DNA from: Naganishia liquefaciens
Lineage: Eukaryota > Basidiomycota > Tremellomycetes > Filobasidiales > Filobasidiaceae
Assembly (NCBI GenBank): GCA_013423385.1
Contig: BLZA01000005.1
Span: 248,001-312,000 of the forward strand
Length of the DNA: 64,000 nt
Direction: 5' to 3'
Position 1 is the first letter of the stretch; every line of letters starts with the position of its first letter. Positions 38,899-50,181 of this stretch are shown in pieces. The notes below the pieces were generated by a model. It saw only the letters and a list, made by a program, of their open reading frames with translations. It had not been told where the DNA came from and searched no databases. The position numbers and the translations under genes are program-made.

Positions 38899-39788
38899 TT
38901 AGCGATCCTGTTGCCTCGCTTGTACACAGTACCACTTACAACAATCACAATCGAATGGACAGAGCGGTGTATCTAAAATTCAGGCGATTCAGTCAGATCA
39001 ACGAGGGAAGTAAGCCAGAGAACCCTTGTAGACTTACCTCCGCTTTCCGGCCTGATCCCCAGCTCTGCTTCCTTGAAGATAAAGAATCCCTCTTCCGTTT
39101 TACGACCTGTGACAGCGTGGAAACGAAGAGGAGACATGTCAGCAACCATTTCCGAAATTCCTACCAACAAAAATGCACCGCCGTGCATGCACGGTGGAGT
39201 GCCCCCGGTTGCCTGTAGCGGTATGTTGCTCTGCAGAGAATATTGACGTCGCCAGAATGCTTCTTCCCGTACCGCAATTCCGATAGAGACAAATGTACAG
39301 AAAGAGAACTTACGTGGTCCATCACCCCTCGAATCCCGGAACGCTCTTTCCTCTTCATCTTCTTGTTGCAATTGCTCCCTACTCTTTCCCTTGTTCGATA
39401 CCGTAGTCTTCTGCTTCTTTGTGCTCTTGAGCGAAGGATCCGAAAACACTGCGACTTCCGCTGCCGGTGCTGCCGAATTGGCAGGTGCTGGTTCGGCGGT
39501 GTCGGCTGCTTTGCGTTTTGTGGATGTTTGTTTAGGTATCGGCTCGACGGTTTCCGTTGGCTGAGCGTCTTCTCCTATTGTTTGCGCCGTGGTCTTGCTC
39601 TTTTTCTTCCTTTTGCCCTTTGATGCCTCCCCGGTTGCGGTGTCCTTGAGAGTCTGCTCAACAATTGTGGCAGGTTCGGATATCGGCGCAGACGGCTTGG
39701 CAAAGATGTCGTCGATATCGGCCTTTGCGCTGACTGCAGCCGCAGGCGCGGTACCTGACGCTGCTGTCGTCTTTTGCTTCTTAGCCAT
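38899..39788 (-). CDS. DUF1764 family protein
   Basis: A small conserved eukaryotic protein of unknown function. Three exons join in phase. The N-terminal two thirds are Lys/Ala/Thr-rich and disordered, with basic clusters such as KGKRKKKSKTT that could act as nuclear signals. The DUF1764 signature is at the C-terminal end: AFRDSRGDGPR, then RKTEEGFFIFKEAELGI, and after the last intron GGDTPLCPFDCDCCK. The four-Cys CPFDCDCC end is the hallmark and may bind metal. Family members usually end at CCF; here the frame runs 11 residues further, KWYCVQARQQDR, before TAA at 38901-38899. A different 3' splice choice could remove this tail. The gene is head to head with the next gene, 260 bp apart. Confidence 0.78.
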
Positions 39789-40048
39789 TGACGAAAGGGC
39801 CTGGATGAATTATGAGGGGTGACCGAGCTTGCACTTCTCTACATCTCCATTCGATAACCTGAAGAGCTACCTGAAGTTGACCATCCACAAAATCCGTTCA
39901 TGTCTTCGATCGACTGGAACCTCCACTCGCGGCGGCCGCCCATGAACGCCGATCATGTCTTGTTACGCTGTGCTGTTCGTTGATGTTCGCGTTGAATAGC
40001 AGCTTAGCAACTGCATGAATGCACTCATCGGTACTTGCTTCCACGAAG

Positions 40049-41789
40049 ATGTCCCTGTTAGACGCCAACCTCTACACACTGCTCATTCGGCCATCGCCAT
40101 CAGATCCCAGGAATCTGACGCAATTGATCGAGCCCTCACGCGGCTCCGAAGTACGGTATCTGCGTTACCGAGGTCGTCTCAGCTCCACTCCGCCTGCGGA
40201 CAGCAACCAAATCGATTCAGAAGATCCAACGATAGCGTTCGGAGGGTATGACGCTTCTCTTGTTGACGCATATACCTCGGTCCGACTCGCGTCATGTAGC
40301 TCAGCGCAACCGAGCTATAAAGCAAAGAAGAGACGCTTGGAGTTGCATAACCCGGATATGAGCATTCCGTTCGAATTTTCGGGTTCTTTGTGAGTATCTC
40401 GCAGGAGGTATAGCACTCTAGCTGAAATCGCTCTATGCTCAGGGGATTTGTAAGTGAGGGAGGAGTCGGAAACACTGAAACTGACAGCATCAGGGTTGAT
40501 GTCAGGAATGGCAATTTACCTACGAAGAGTCAGTGCTTTCGCGCAAAGCCGAAATGCGATGCTAAGCCGTTCCGGTCACAGAAAACACATCAAGTGGTCA
40601 CGGCCAGCGTTCGGTTCGGATTACGTCTGCGCTGTTGACCGGAAACCAGACCCTTCTGTGCAGATCTGCGTGTAGGTCTCACAATGCACATTGACGGGTA
40701 GAGAGCTCTGCTGACCATTGCGGACAGAGCAAAGCCACCCGCGAAAGGTAAAGATGGGGTAATACAGCTGTTGGACTACAATATCTCAAGATTCGACTTT
40801 CAAGACCTGAAAGGTAGGCAGACTCTTAAAGTTCCATACTCATCTTCTGATACATGGTACATGACACAGGTCTAGAGTTAGCAATGTACATGTCGTGAGT
40901 CAAAAGGCTTGATTTTCACCTCCTCGCTGACATTGCATACGAGACTTCTCGCAATCATCGATGCGGCAGAGGACAAAATCTCCTCTCGTAAAGAAGGCTC
41001 TCCACAGCAAAGTCGGGCGGCATCGACTGCCCCTCCGAATGCGTCGTCGATAGTACCCTCCCGGTCAAACGCCTCTGATTCTGCAGAAATGCTCAGCTTG
41101 CAGGCTCTTAATTTCAATGCTGATCCGAATGAAGTGTACATTCCCGCTACTGGGCCGACTGAACCGCTTGTCACTCGATGCATCGACTTGCTAGGCGATG
41201 ATTCGCTTCTTTTCGTTGTTCTGCGTTCAGCCACACCAGACGCCGTCAGAAGAGTGATAGAGGTCGCGGACGCAACCAAGAGGTAAGCTGATATTTTTGG
41301 GTAAGATCTGTGTCTGAAGCCACCGTCAGAGCGCGTCATCGGATGGGTCTGGACCAGGAGGGTCGTGGTCTGTACCAATACGTCATTGAGGATGAAAGAG
41401 ATAGCCCCAAAACCAAGACAGCCGGACCGCGCGTGATCAAGCTGGACGACGTGCCGATAGAGAAAGAACGCAAGTATCTGCCTCCGGAGCGCATCGCAAT
41501 CTATCTTTCGAAAATCGAGCTGCCGGAACTGCAACCCAAGAGTACACCGGGTAACATTTCTCCGGGCGCTATCAACGGGACGGGCTCGCGCATTGCCCGA
41601 AATGGACATTTGACGCAGCCTGTTGCGCCAATACCGCGTCGAGGATGTAATCTGCCAGGAGATCCATCGCCATCACTCGCGCCGCCGTTTCCAGAAAAGA
41701 AGAAGCCGGCTTCGCCAGTCGCAAAAGAGCCAGCGCAAACGGATGACAAATCCTCGAGAATCAGTCGATTGTTCAGATCAAAGAGCTAG
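40049..41789 (+). CDS. Conserved fungal protein of unknown function, possibly tubby-C-like
   Basis: About six to eight exons can be joined in phase. The N-terminal part reads as a beta-rich domain: MSLLDANLYTLLIRPS, VRYLRYRGRL, LELHNPDMSIPFEFSGS, GFEWQFTYEEKHIKWSRP, GSDYVCAVDRKPDPSVQIC, then QLLDYNISRFDFQDLKGLEL and AMYMSLLAIIDAAEDK. The repeated strand pattern with Trp/Phe and the closing helix resemble the tubby C-terminal-like / DUF6593-type barrels of basidiomycetes, but I could not confirm this. The second part, NADPNEVYIPATGP through LFVVLRSATPDAVRRVIEVA and the C-terminal LDDVPIEKERKYLPPERIAI, is unfamiliar. The end is Pro/Lys-rich and disordered. A Met at 40019 is an alternative start. 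The gene is certain to be coding from its splicing; the function is unknown. Its stop lies 67 bp from that of the convergent RED gene. Confidence 0.7.
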
Positions 41790-41856
41790 TCATATGGATG
41801 ATCGGATGCTATGGGATGATACCTTTTGCAAAACTGCCATTACAGCAGTGCTGTTG

Positions 41857-43922
41857 TCACTTCTTGGCAGCCTTCTCCTTCTTTTCCATGTACGCCTGCA
41901 GCCGCTGTTGATCTCGTCGCAGCTTTTGCTGTTCCGTTAGCTCTTGTCCGCGCCTGTTTTTGTCTCCTCCATCCTCATCGTCATCACCGGCACCCTCCTG
42001 AGCAGCCAGACCCTGCGCTTTCCTCCATTTTGCCTTATTGGCACGTCTCTCCGCTGCCTTGTTCGCCAAAGCGTCTGCCTCGAGCAACTCTCTAGCAGAT
42101 AGCACGTCAGAGGAACCAAATCCGAGAGCTCGTAACGATTGACCGGGGCGTATGGGACCAGCGTACGCGTCTTCTTCATCGGAGAATTCGGGTGATTGAG
42201 AAAGCGCACGAAGAGCATCGATGTTGACGGGCGTAGGTGAACGCGAGAGCGGACGCATCGGCTGGGCTTCTCGTATTTCGGATGAACGACCGACACGGGA
42301 AGCAGGTGAACGATTGCGCGAATGATATGGTGAAGGGGAACGAGACTCCCGGTATTCCCGCCTGTAATCGCGCTCCTCTCGGTAGAAACGCTCACGACTC
42401 CGGCTTCTCGACCGTCTGCTGTACCGGTCGGCCCTTGATCGCTCATACCGCTCGTCATATCTAGGTCGTTCTCGATAACCGCGGTGATAGTCGCGGTCGT
42501 ATTCCCGTGATCGAGACCGTCGCGAGCTGTCGCGCGAGTAGTTGCCATATCGATCTCGATTATCATAGCGCTCTCTGCTTCTGGATCTCTCGTAGCGGTG
42601 CGGCGATCGTGAGCGATCATCACGTCTTGAATCCTCTCGTCTGCGCTCATCAAGTCTGCCCTCGTCAAACCTCTCATGACGTCTATCCTCTTCTGACCGA
42701 GAGCGCGATCTTGCTCTCTCTTGTTTCGGGCTCGGCTTGTGTTCGATCTCGGGTTCACTCTCGCTGTCGCTATCAATCGCACCCACGTACTCGCCGACAC
42801 CGCCAAAGATGTCGTCGTCCTCGTCATCTGGGACGGGTGTCACGCCGGGAATCGGGGCATTTTTTGGTCCGCTTGGCTGAGGGGGTTCGATTAAGGGTTC
42901 CGCTTCAGGCTCTTTCTGTATGGCCGGTTGGCCAGAAGGACTCATCGGTAACGACGGCACTGTTTTCGCTGAGTCGGCTGGGGCTACCGGCGCAGACGGT
43001 GCCACGACCTTTTTCTTCTTTTTCAGTTTCTTCTTGCCCTGCACCTGAGCCTGGGCTTCTTCCGCTTCACGTTTCTTTTGCGCTATCGATTTGAACTGCA
43101 GCTCCGTCAGCTTGTGTTGCAGACCAGTTTCCGAGACTCACCTTGCTGCCCAGAGTCTCCTGCACTGGTACTTCTGATGGCGCCGCCCCAGTTCTCTGCC
43201 GTTTCAACTCCTGCACAATCTCCTCGCGTGTCCGCTTCTTGCCCGAGTTTGCTTTGCTGAACGGATCGGCATCCGGGACTCTGTCGGGTTGCTCGCTCTC
43301 GATAAATGCATCCAATTCGTCTTCCGCCTTTCTGCCCTCTGTCGCTTCAATTTCAGCTTTCCGCGCGGCGAGGAGGGCGAAATCCAGGCCCTTGACGAGG
43401 ATGGAATGGGTGGCATCGCCTCCAAGGTATTTGCGCTGTTCCGCAATCTATGGCAAAGCATGAGAAGGGTATCTCTCGAGGTACACAGACTTACTGCATC
43501 CTCATCCTGTCCCTCCTCTCTGGCTCGCTTTTCAAAGTCCTCGGCAAGCTTTTCCGCTGCTTTAAATTCATTGGAATCGTCATCCTTGCCCGCTCTCCGC
43601 GACTCTGACCGATCCTGATATCCATCGGGATTTTCACGGCCTTTGCCCTTCTTTGCGGCCTTTCTCGGTGCGAGATCCAGCGCACTTCCGGCATCCTCTT
43701 CATCCTTTTTCTTGTCCTCCTTGGTCAATTTGTAAGTCGAGTTTTTTGATTTGCCGGCGCCTCGTTTTGCCGCATGTGTACCCAAGACTCCGGCTGAGCG
43801 TCCGGTCCCCGGTTTCACGGCTTGAGAAGAGAGTAGGTTGCGGAAGGCATTCTGAGAAAACGCGAAGAAATGTTCGAGGTTGTGCAAGGGGTCAGACGAT
43901 GTTCTGGACTTACTTGATCCAT
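41857..43922 (-). CDS. RED/IK-like spliceosomal protein with an RS-rich C-terminus
   Basis: RED works with SMU1 in spliceosome B-complex activation. The first coding exon is only nine bases (Met-Asp-Gln, 43922-43914). The RED N-terminal domain follows: NAFRNLLSSQAVKPGTGR, YKLTKEDKKKDEEDAG, AEKLAEDFEKRAREEG, and the diagnostic QIAEQRKYLGGDATHS then ILVKGLDFALLAARKAEIEA. A middle region has KKRTREEIVQELKRQR and LGSKFKSIAQKKREAEEAQ after a 46-nt intron. The acidic patch GEYVGAIDSDSESEPE comes next, then a stretch of about 150 residues of Arg-Ser, Arg-Asp and Arg-Tyr dipeptides, and finally a charged coiled-coil tail, LTEQQKLRRDQQRLQAYMEK. Animal RED has a run of Arg-Glu/Asp repeats in the same relative place; here it is closer to an SR-protein RS domain. 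Family call firm. Confidence 0.88.
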
Positions 43923-44678
43923 GTTATTTGGAGCGCCAAGATTGTCTGCTCTTCGACGCTGTCCTTGCGTAGGATAGCTGAGAGTCGTCAGGACCGCGCA
44001 AGATCGTCCCGAACAGCCACACCAGTTGAAGCCTCATCTAGCAAGACGGCTGGGATCAACTTTCGTCATTTGCCCAGAGTCGGGGATATCATGCCGCAGC
44101 TGTTTTGGACTTCTGAGACACAGGCAACCAACGACTTGTCCACTTCATATCACGGATGATGAGGCCTCCAGGCATCGATCAGCCGTTATCGCACCATCGC
44201 ATTCGCAAGGTCTGCTCAGCCCCGCCAACTTCCAGCGAGTTTGCGTTAAATTCATCGTCTATAAGGGGTTCTTTATCTGTGATTGTTTGATACTGAGACG
44301 TCCGTCAAATCAGGCTACCGGCCTGAACAACGCACAGAAAGCGGAAGATTTCCATCAAGAACAGGGTTGGAATATAGGTGGATGAGCTGGCAGATGATAT
44401 GACGCCAGGGAGAAAAACAGTCGCATCCGGAGACATCAGAAAAGGCGGTAGAAAGCCCTGTCTCGTCCACGCTGGCGATAGCGCTGCACATCAAAACCTG
44501 CTCATCTTACGCTATGGGTAAGATATAAAGAGCGGCCTGTTCAAAACACGAAACTCACTCCGCCGGATTTCCCTCACTCGATTGCTATCTGTCAGGAAAC
44601 GTCACTCTCGATGTACGTGCTTGGGCTAGACACCTCCTATCCAGCTGACTAACAATACATGCAACCAGCGTCTCTAGC
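43923..44678. other. Divergent intergenic region, RED and BTB-3 promoters
   Basis: A 756 bp stretch between head-to-head genes. A TATAAAG at 44524-44530 precedes the BTB-like gene. No other element is seen. Confidence 0.5.
44524..44530 (+). promoter_or_regulatory. TATA box of BTB-like gene 3
   Basis: TATAAAG lies 149 bp upstream of the ATG at 44679. Assigned by position only. Confidence 0.4.
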
Positions 44679-45506
44679 ATGGTTGCCAACTCCTCAATGT
44701 CAACTGTTGCGGCTGCGAAGCAAGGAACTTCCCAGGAATTCAATTACCATGCCCAGTACCACGATCCTGCTGGAAACATCATTGTCAAGAGCGAAGATGA
44801 TGTTTATTTCAGGACGTATGATTACTTCCTGAAGGCAAGCAGGTAAGCCGCGCTGATTCAGTGGCAACGGCTAATTCTAACCGCTATCCTTCCCCTCAGC
44901 TCCTTTTTCCGTGACATGTTGGACTCTTCAACAAATCCAGCAGATAACATCATTCCGCTTTCCGAGTCCTCCGAAGACATTTGCTCTCTGCTCAAGATCC
45001 TGAACGGTACCGCCGGAAGAGTTCAGGACTTTCCCGCCGATATCAAGACTAGTCTAAAACTCTTTAGCTTGACTTCGAAGTACCAAATTATTGGAGCGTG
45101 CCACAAATGGATTGCTTGTCTGTTGGAAAGATTCCTTCGAGAGGATCCCCTCGAGTGTTTTGCAGCTGCGTGCGAACACGTTCCGATGGACCAGGACATC
45201 GCGGAGCAGGCCATCCGCCTATTCCCATCACCTGCCGTCACCCAGGTCACAGCGTCAAGTCGCCGTTGCTACGCTAGCCATTACGATTGCGGAGGAGTTG
45301 GAGGTAGCCATCTTGATGTCTCATATCGAGCCAATCCTGCTCTTTGGGACACGGTGTATATCCAGCGACTAGGCCTCCTCAATTTTTCCGCCTACGTCTC
45401 CGCTTGGAACTCGTGTTACCTCATCTCAAAAGACGTCGAAAAGGATATCCCAGGAGCATTGGTCAAGCTGGCCGACACCTTTTGCGCCAACCTTCAGAAG
45501 TGGTGA
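44679..45506 (+). CDS. BTB/POZ-like domain protein (family member 3)
   Basis: Two exons (44679-44842, 44900-45506) encode 256 residues. Exon 1 ends in the BTB-type block NIIVKSEDDVYFRTYDYFLK. Exon 2 starts SFFRDMLDSSTNPADNIIPL and continues with EDICSLLKILNGTAGRVQDF, LFSLTSKYQIIGACHKWIAC and RFLREDPLECFAAACEHVP. The C-terminal part has NPALWDTVYIQRLGLLNFSA with YVSAWN and a last helix, LVKLADTFCANLQKW. The order of blocks, the phase-2 intron after YFLKAS and the length match the gene at 32890-33692; the shared RFxxEDPLECFA block is nearly identical. No second domain, membrane helix or signal peptide is visible. The role is unknown; substrate adaptor function is possible for BTB proteins but not shown here. 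Confidence 0.77.
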
Positions 45507-45835
45507 GTTACATATCTGCAGCCAATCAAGGTCAGTATTGAGGTCTTCTAGACTCGTCATCCAGATAAAAACCGGGAGAGAAGGGTCATTTTTAGGGCTG
45601 ACTTCAGTGTAGCGCAAGTAGTTGTAGGATACTTGCTCATCGCTGGTGGACAAGTCTCTTTGGGGGAATGGACAGAATGAGTGGGCAGGATCACAGTCGG
45701 AATCTGTATGCTTGCTGAGCGACAGATGAACTAAGCCTGGCAACGCAACATCCACCAATTCTTTTGTATCTAGTCAAATTGTTTTCTCATACAAGCCTTT
45801 TTTGTCTATACAAGCCTTTCGGTCCAAGTGACGCT
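45507..45835. other. Convergent intergenic region
   Basis: A 329 bp stretch between the stops of BTB-3 and the dehydrogenase gene. It contains a short direct repeat, ATACAAGCCTTT, twice within 45785-45825. No gene is seen. Confidence 0.45.
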
Positions 45836-47753
45836 TTACGAACTCTTTGTTGAAGCCAACCCTAACTTTTCCTCGAACGCATACTGCTCTTCGGGACCAG
45901 CACTTCCATACGCGTAAAGCGTCGGTGTCGGACCATTGGGACCTTCAATATGCTGAAGCAATCTGCCATAACGTCGAGTGTTTAGCATAGGCTGTCCTCC
46001 AGCGACACCGGACTCACGGTGTAAAGATCTCCCAAGCGGCAATGACCTCGTCCTCTCGCACAAACGATGATTGATCCCCCTTGAAGATATTGGTCAAGAC
46101 GACTGCCCGTAGGATAAGCTATAATCCAAGCAGGATGCACCGCGACCGACCTTCATAAGCCAGTTTATCTCCCGCCACCTTGCGCCCTGGCACGGTCCAC
46201 TTGATCTCCTCGTGCACCGTCTCTTCTCCACGACAACCAGGCTTGAGCAAATTGGCCTTGAAGAAGACCGCCGGCTCCGGGTTCATCCGTATCACGAGCG
46301 AGTTCGAGTGCTGAGGCATATCATAGACGTTATGCTCCGGCTGGCGAAGGTGGAACGTCATTTCCATCAATCCCCTGTCCAGCGCTGTCCCAAGCGTCAG
46401 CCAAGATCTTTACATTGACTTCCTTCTTACCTTTGCCGCACTTGACCATGACCGGGACGCCCTTCCACCGCTCATTGTCCACCCGCATAGCCCATTGCGC
46501 GAACGTCGCTGTCTTAGATCCATCCGGCACCGTCTCATCATCGACATAAGCCTTGCCCGTCCCGTCCTCCTTTGGCCCATCCTCGGCAGCGGCATACTGA
46601 CCCAAAACGACGTCTTCCGTATCAACAGGCGGCATCGCTTGCAAGAGGCGTACTTTGTTGGCGCGCAGAGAGTCGTCGGTGAGGGATGTGGGCGCATCCA
46701 TCATCATGATCGCGATGGCTTGCAATAAATCTGACCCGTACGTCAGTGTCTTGAAGACTTGAACGTCTATACGACAACGGACGTACGATTCTGTCCGACA
46801 TCCCTAATCATTCCAAATTCGTCAAAATAGCCACCCCTACCCTCGGCGCCAAACGTCTCCTTCATCACGACGGATACGGCCTCGACGTACTTGTTACTGA
46901 GGAGAGGCTCCACAAAGGAGTTTGCAAAGCGGAGGTGGTAGATTTCGCGGACCATTTCTTCCCCTGTAAAGGGCCCGTAAGTCAGGGCCCAAAAGCGAAA
47001 AGAGGAAGCACGTACCAAGATAATGGTCAATTCTCCAAATCTCGTCTTCCCTCCAATCCTTTCCTATACTGTCCATCATTCCCCGACAATCGTCCGTATC
47101 CTTGCCAAACGGCTTCTCGATCACGAGCCGATTGATCTGCCCGGAAGCGTAGTTGTGTTTCTTGATCATCGCGGATACTTGAGCAAACGATGAGGGCGGA
47201 AGGGCGAGGTAGAAGATGCGATTCGAGGTAGCGCCGCTGAAGGTGTCTTTCTCAATGGTTTTGATCAGCCTGGTCAGAGACAGTAACGTTTGCACAAAAG
47301 CCAACAGGACAAGACCAACGCTGACTTACTGCTCCAGAGCCTCGAACGCGTCATCCTGGTCATACGCCCCCTTAACATATCGTACTATCCCCCGGAATTC
47401 CTTCATCTTGCCCTCATCCGCCTCGCAATGTCCCTCTTTCACATCGTCCTGAACCTTCCAGAACAACTGCTCGTTCAACCGCTCTTCAGACAAGTCGGAT
47501 CTTGCGTATCCGATGATTTGCGTTTCTTTCACGGACCGTCAGAAGCGAAGGCTGTATGTTCGTGAGCAAAGCTTACTGGGAGGCAAGAGTCCCTCCTCCC
47601 ATAGCGTGTACAATGCCGGAAACGTCGATTTTTTAGCGAGATCGCCTGAAGCACCGAATACTGTCTTTATGTGTCAGTTTGCATTCGGTACGAAAGAGCT
47701 ATCAACGCACCGATCACGACGCTGTTCTCTTCGATAGGTCCTGGGGTTGTCAT
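45836..47753 (-). CDS. ZWF1: Glucose-6-phosphate 1-dehydrogenase
   Basis: Catalyses the first NADPH-producing step of the oxidative pentose phosphate pathway in the cytosol. The N-terminus is [14 protein letters not shown], then the Rossmann dinucleotide-binding loop [18 protein letters not shown]. Other hallmarks are [53 protein letters not shown] and the substrate-binding RIDHYLGEEMV, with the catalytic His in [41 protein letters not shown] and ALDRG-type sequence with [18 protein letters not shown] follow. The C-terminus contains [20 protein letters not shown] and [17 protein letters not shown]. About six introns interrupt the gene, one of them inside the HYLG motif. Start and stop are well supported. 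The call is certain. Confidence 0.94.
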
Positions 47754-48044
47754 CGTGTAAGTATACAATGAGGAAGAGTCAGAGAAGCGAGAGAAGAGGC
47801 AGAAGGATTCGCCTTGATCGAAAGCGAGTAGATGAGATATAGTACAGCCATTGGAAGATGACGTAAATCGATCGCCCCTTTAATTGTCTCAAGATTGCGC
47901 CCGAGCGCGAAACATCAAATTCATGTTCTTCCATCCTGCCACCAGCTCTGCCACCTTCTCGTCAGAGGTTATTGAGATCGCAGGAACTCGAGTATAACAT
48001 CCGATCGCAGCCTATCCTGTATACAACTTTCCACGCCCTTCACC

Positions 48045-49958
48045 CTAGTGCAAGAACCCCCGGATCGCTCCACCCACACCCTGGACATCTAACAGAAACG
48101 TATCATGGCCCCACACTCCGCCCAACTCGTAATACGTCACTTGCTGATTCCCCGCAAGCTTCAGCGCATCCGAAAGCTCACGCTGCTGCTCGACAGGAAA
48201 GAGTACATCGCTCTGGACGCCCAACACCAAAGCGGGGATATTCCGCAGTCGAGCGAGACCGCGGGAGAGCGTTTCCAAATGCGGGGATTTCGACGTTGGG
48301 ATAAACGTCGATGCGTGTTTCTTGTTTGACATCTTGACCGCCTCCTGCGTCACGCCGTCGGAGGGATACGGGAACGGCCTCTCCTCGTCCGGATAAGCCT
48401 CTCTGAACTTGTCCGCGAGCCCCACCAGCGCATCTTCGGTCATGTCAAACAAGTCCATCGCCTTTGACAGGTATATCATGGAATTGGCGTCGTACGTCAG
48501 GCAGAACCGTTCGCCTTGGTGGTCGAGATAGGTTTCAATCAGGAAATCGGGCGAGAGCGAGGGCACGCCGATGGTCTTCTTGCCAGACTCGTCGGTAGAT
48601 TCAGACAGCATCTTTCGGCCGAATCGGGTTTCCCACTCGGGTCCAGAACGGTAAGTGATGGTGGCGATTTCTGCAAAGGATCAGCACCAGACGTGGATGG
48701 CGCGCGCATAACTCACGTCGTGCAAGCTTCATTCCTGCATGCGGAGGGACACCGTCATAATAGAATCCTCTATTCCAATTCGGATCCGACATCAAGACTA
48801 GTGACTCGTCAGCAAGACCCCCATAATATCCCCTGATACATACCACTCCGCTGGGCAAATCTCATGCCGACACCATTTAGCCCGCTTCTCCCTGTCGCGC
48901 TGATACTCGCCACACGACCGACTCGTTCCGGCTCGAGGTACGCCAGCGCCAAGGACTGCATGCCACCCATGGATGAGCCGATCGAGGCGTATAGTCGGTG
49001 AATGCCCAGCGAGTCGAGGAGATCGAGTTGTGCACGGACCTGACCCCAAAGAAATTAGAGACCCCGCAGAAGATGGCTGAGCAGACTCACCATGTCGAAC
49101 AAGCCGACCATGGGGAACCTAGTTGCCCATCGTTCACCTTCCTCACCGTGAGGCCATTGCGACGACGGTCCCGTCGATCCACTAGACCCGCGTCAGATGC
49201 GGAAGCATTCCGTTGCACAAGTACTTACAAGCAACCACCAACGACATTCGTACAAATCACGAAGAATTTGTCTGTATCGACGCTTTTCCCCGGCCCAACG
49301 AAATCCTCCCACCAGCCCTTCTTGCCGCCCGTTTCCTGCGCAACGCCGTTACCGCCGCTCGCGACGTGAGAGGAAGCGGACAATCCGGTGTGCAAAAGGA
49401 TGGCATTACTGGCATCTGCGTTGAGCTTGCCCCAGGTTTCGTAAGCTATTGAATAGTAGGGCAGAGGATGCGGAGAGTAGGTGAGCGGTAGGGGATTGGG
49501 ATGGTGATAGTGCAGCGTTGCGGGCGGTGGCTGATACAGCGTAAGTGGTCGCAGCGTCCAGAAAGGGAGATACATACGACATAGCAAGCCTCTGCTTCAT
49601 TCGACTCTGCCTTGCCGTCCTGCAATCCATCCACCTGATCCTCGCCCTCCATCGGCACCGCTGCAACCGGGACATTCATCGTCTTGCCCTTGGTCCCGCG
49701 TTTCCCCTTGCCAACATCATGGGATCCTCCCAATCCAAATCCAGCTGCGGCAAATTGTGGACGTCTCCGCGGAGGTAATTGCGGCGGCGTCGGTTCCCTC
49801 GCGACAGAGGACGTAGGTGCCGGGGGTGCGTGAAGAACCGTTGTCGTGCTCAGACTCGCGGCTGTTGGTATCCGCGCCGCATGCGGTTTTGCGAATGTGC
49901 TTGTTGGATGCGCATGGGCTGCGGTATTGATTGAGCGAATTCCGAGTCGTGGCAACAT
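48045..49958 (-). CDS. MetX/CysA-family O-acyltransferase (serine or homoserine)
   Basis: An alpha/beta-hydrolase-fold enzyme that acylates the hydroxyl of serine or homoserine for cysteine/methionine synthesis. The N-terminus [18 protein letters not shown] with Arg, Ala and Ser but few acids looks like a mitochondrial presequence; a longer in-frame start (50069) exists. Core blocks are [68 protein letters not shown], the nucleophile motif [35 protein letters not shown], the acid in [18 protein letters not shown], and His in [10 protein letters not shown]. The segments HTGLSASSH and CYGSTGPSS are, as far as I recall, typical of fungal CysA-like serine O-acyltransferases rather than Met2, whose corresponding parts read HALTGSAD and PYGSFSP. 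I therefore lean to a serine enzyme. It is head to head with the FKBP gene, 223 bp apart. Confidence 0.82.
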
Positions 49959-50181
49959 CTTGGTCGGACGTGGACAACGTCTCTCCAGGATCGACCCGAC
50001 TGGCGCTGATATCATAATTCCATTCGATACGCTGATGCCTCCACTTTTCTGGGATTCGGAGTGCAGCAATCGATGAGGTGATCAAGTGGCCCCGCATTAC
50101 CTAAGCACCGTTCCTCGCTCTCAAGTCCATCCATCTTCCACCTGGAGTCCTGTCCTCCTTCTGCCCTTTCTTACATTCACC

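Noticed and set aside
43067-43315. RED frame reading into DSAKET and a stop
   Set aside because: A 46-nt intron (GTGAGT..CTGCAG) restores LGSKFKSIAQKK, the conserved RED sequence, so the stop lies in an intron.
45785-45825. Direct repeat ATACAAGCCTTT as a possible transposon footprint
   Set aside because: The copies are only some 20 bp apart, with no inverted repeats or element between them. This fits simple slippage.
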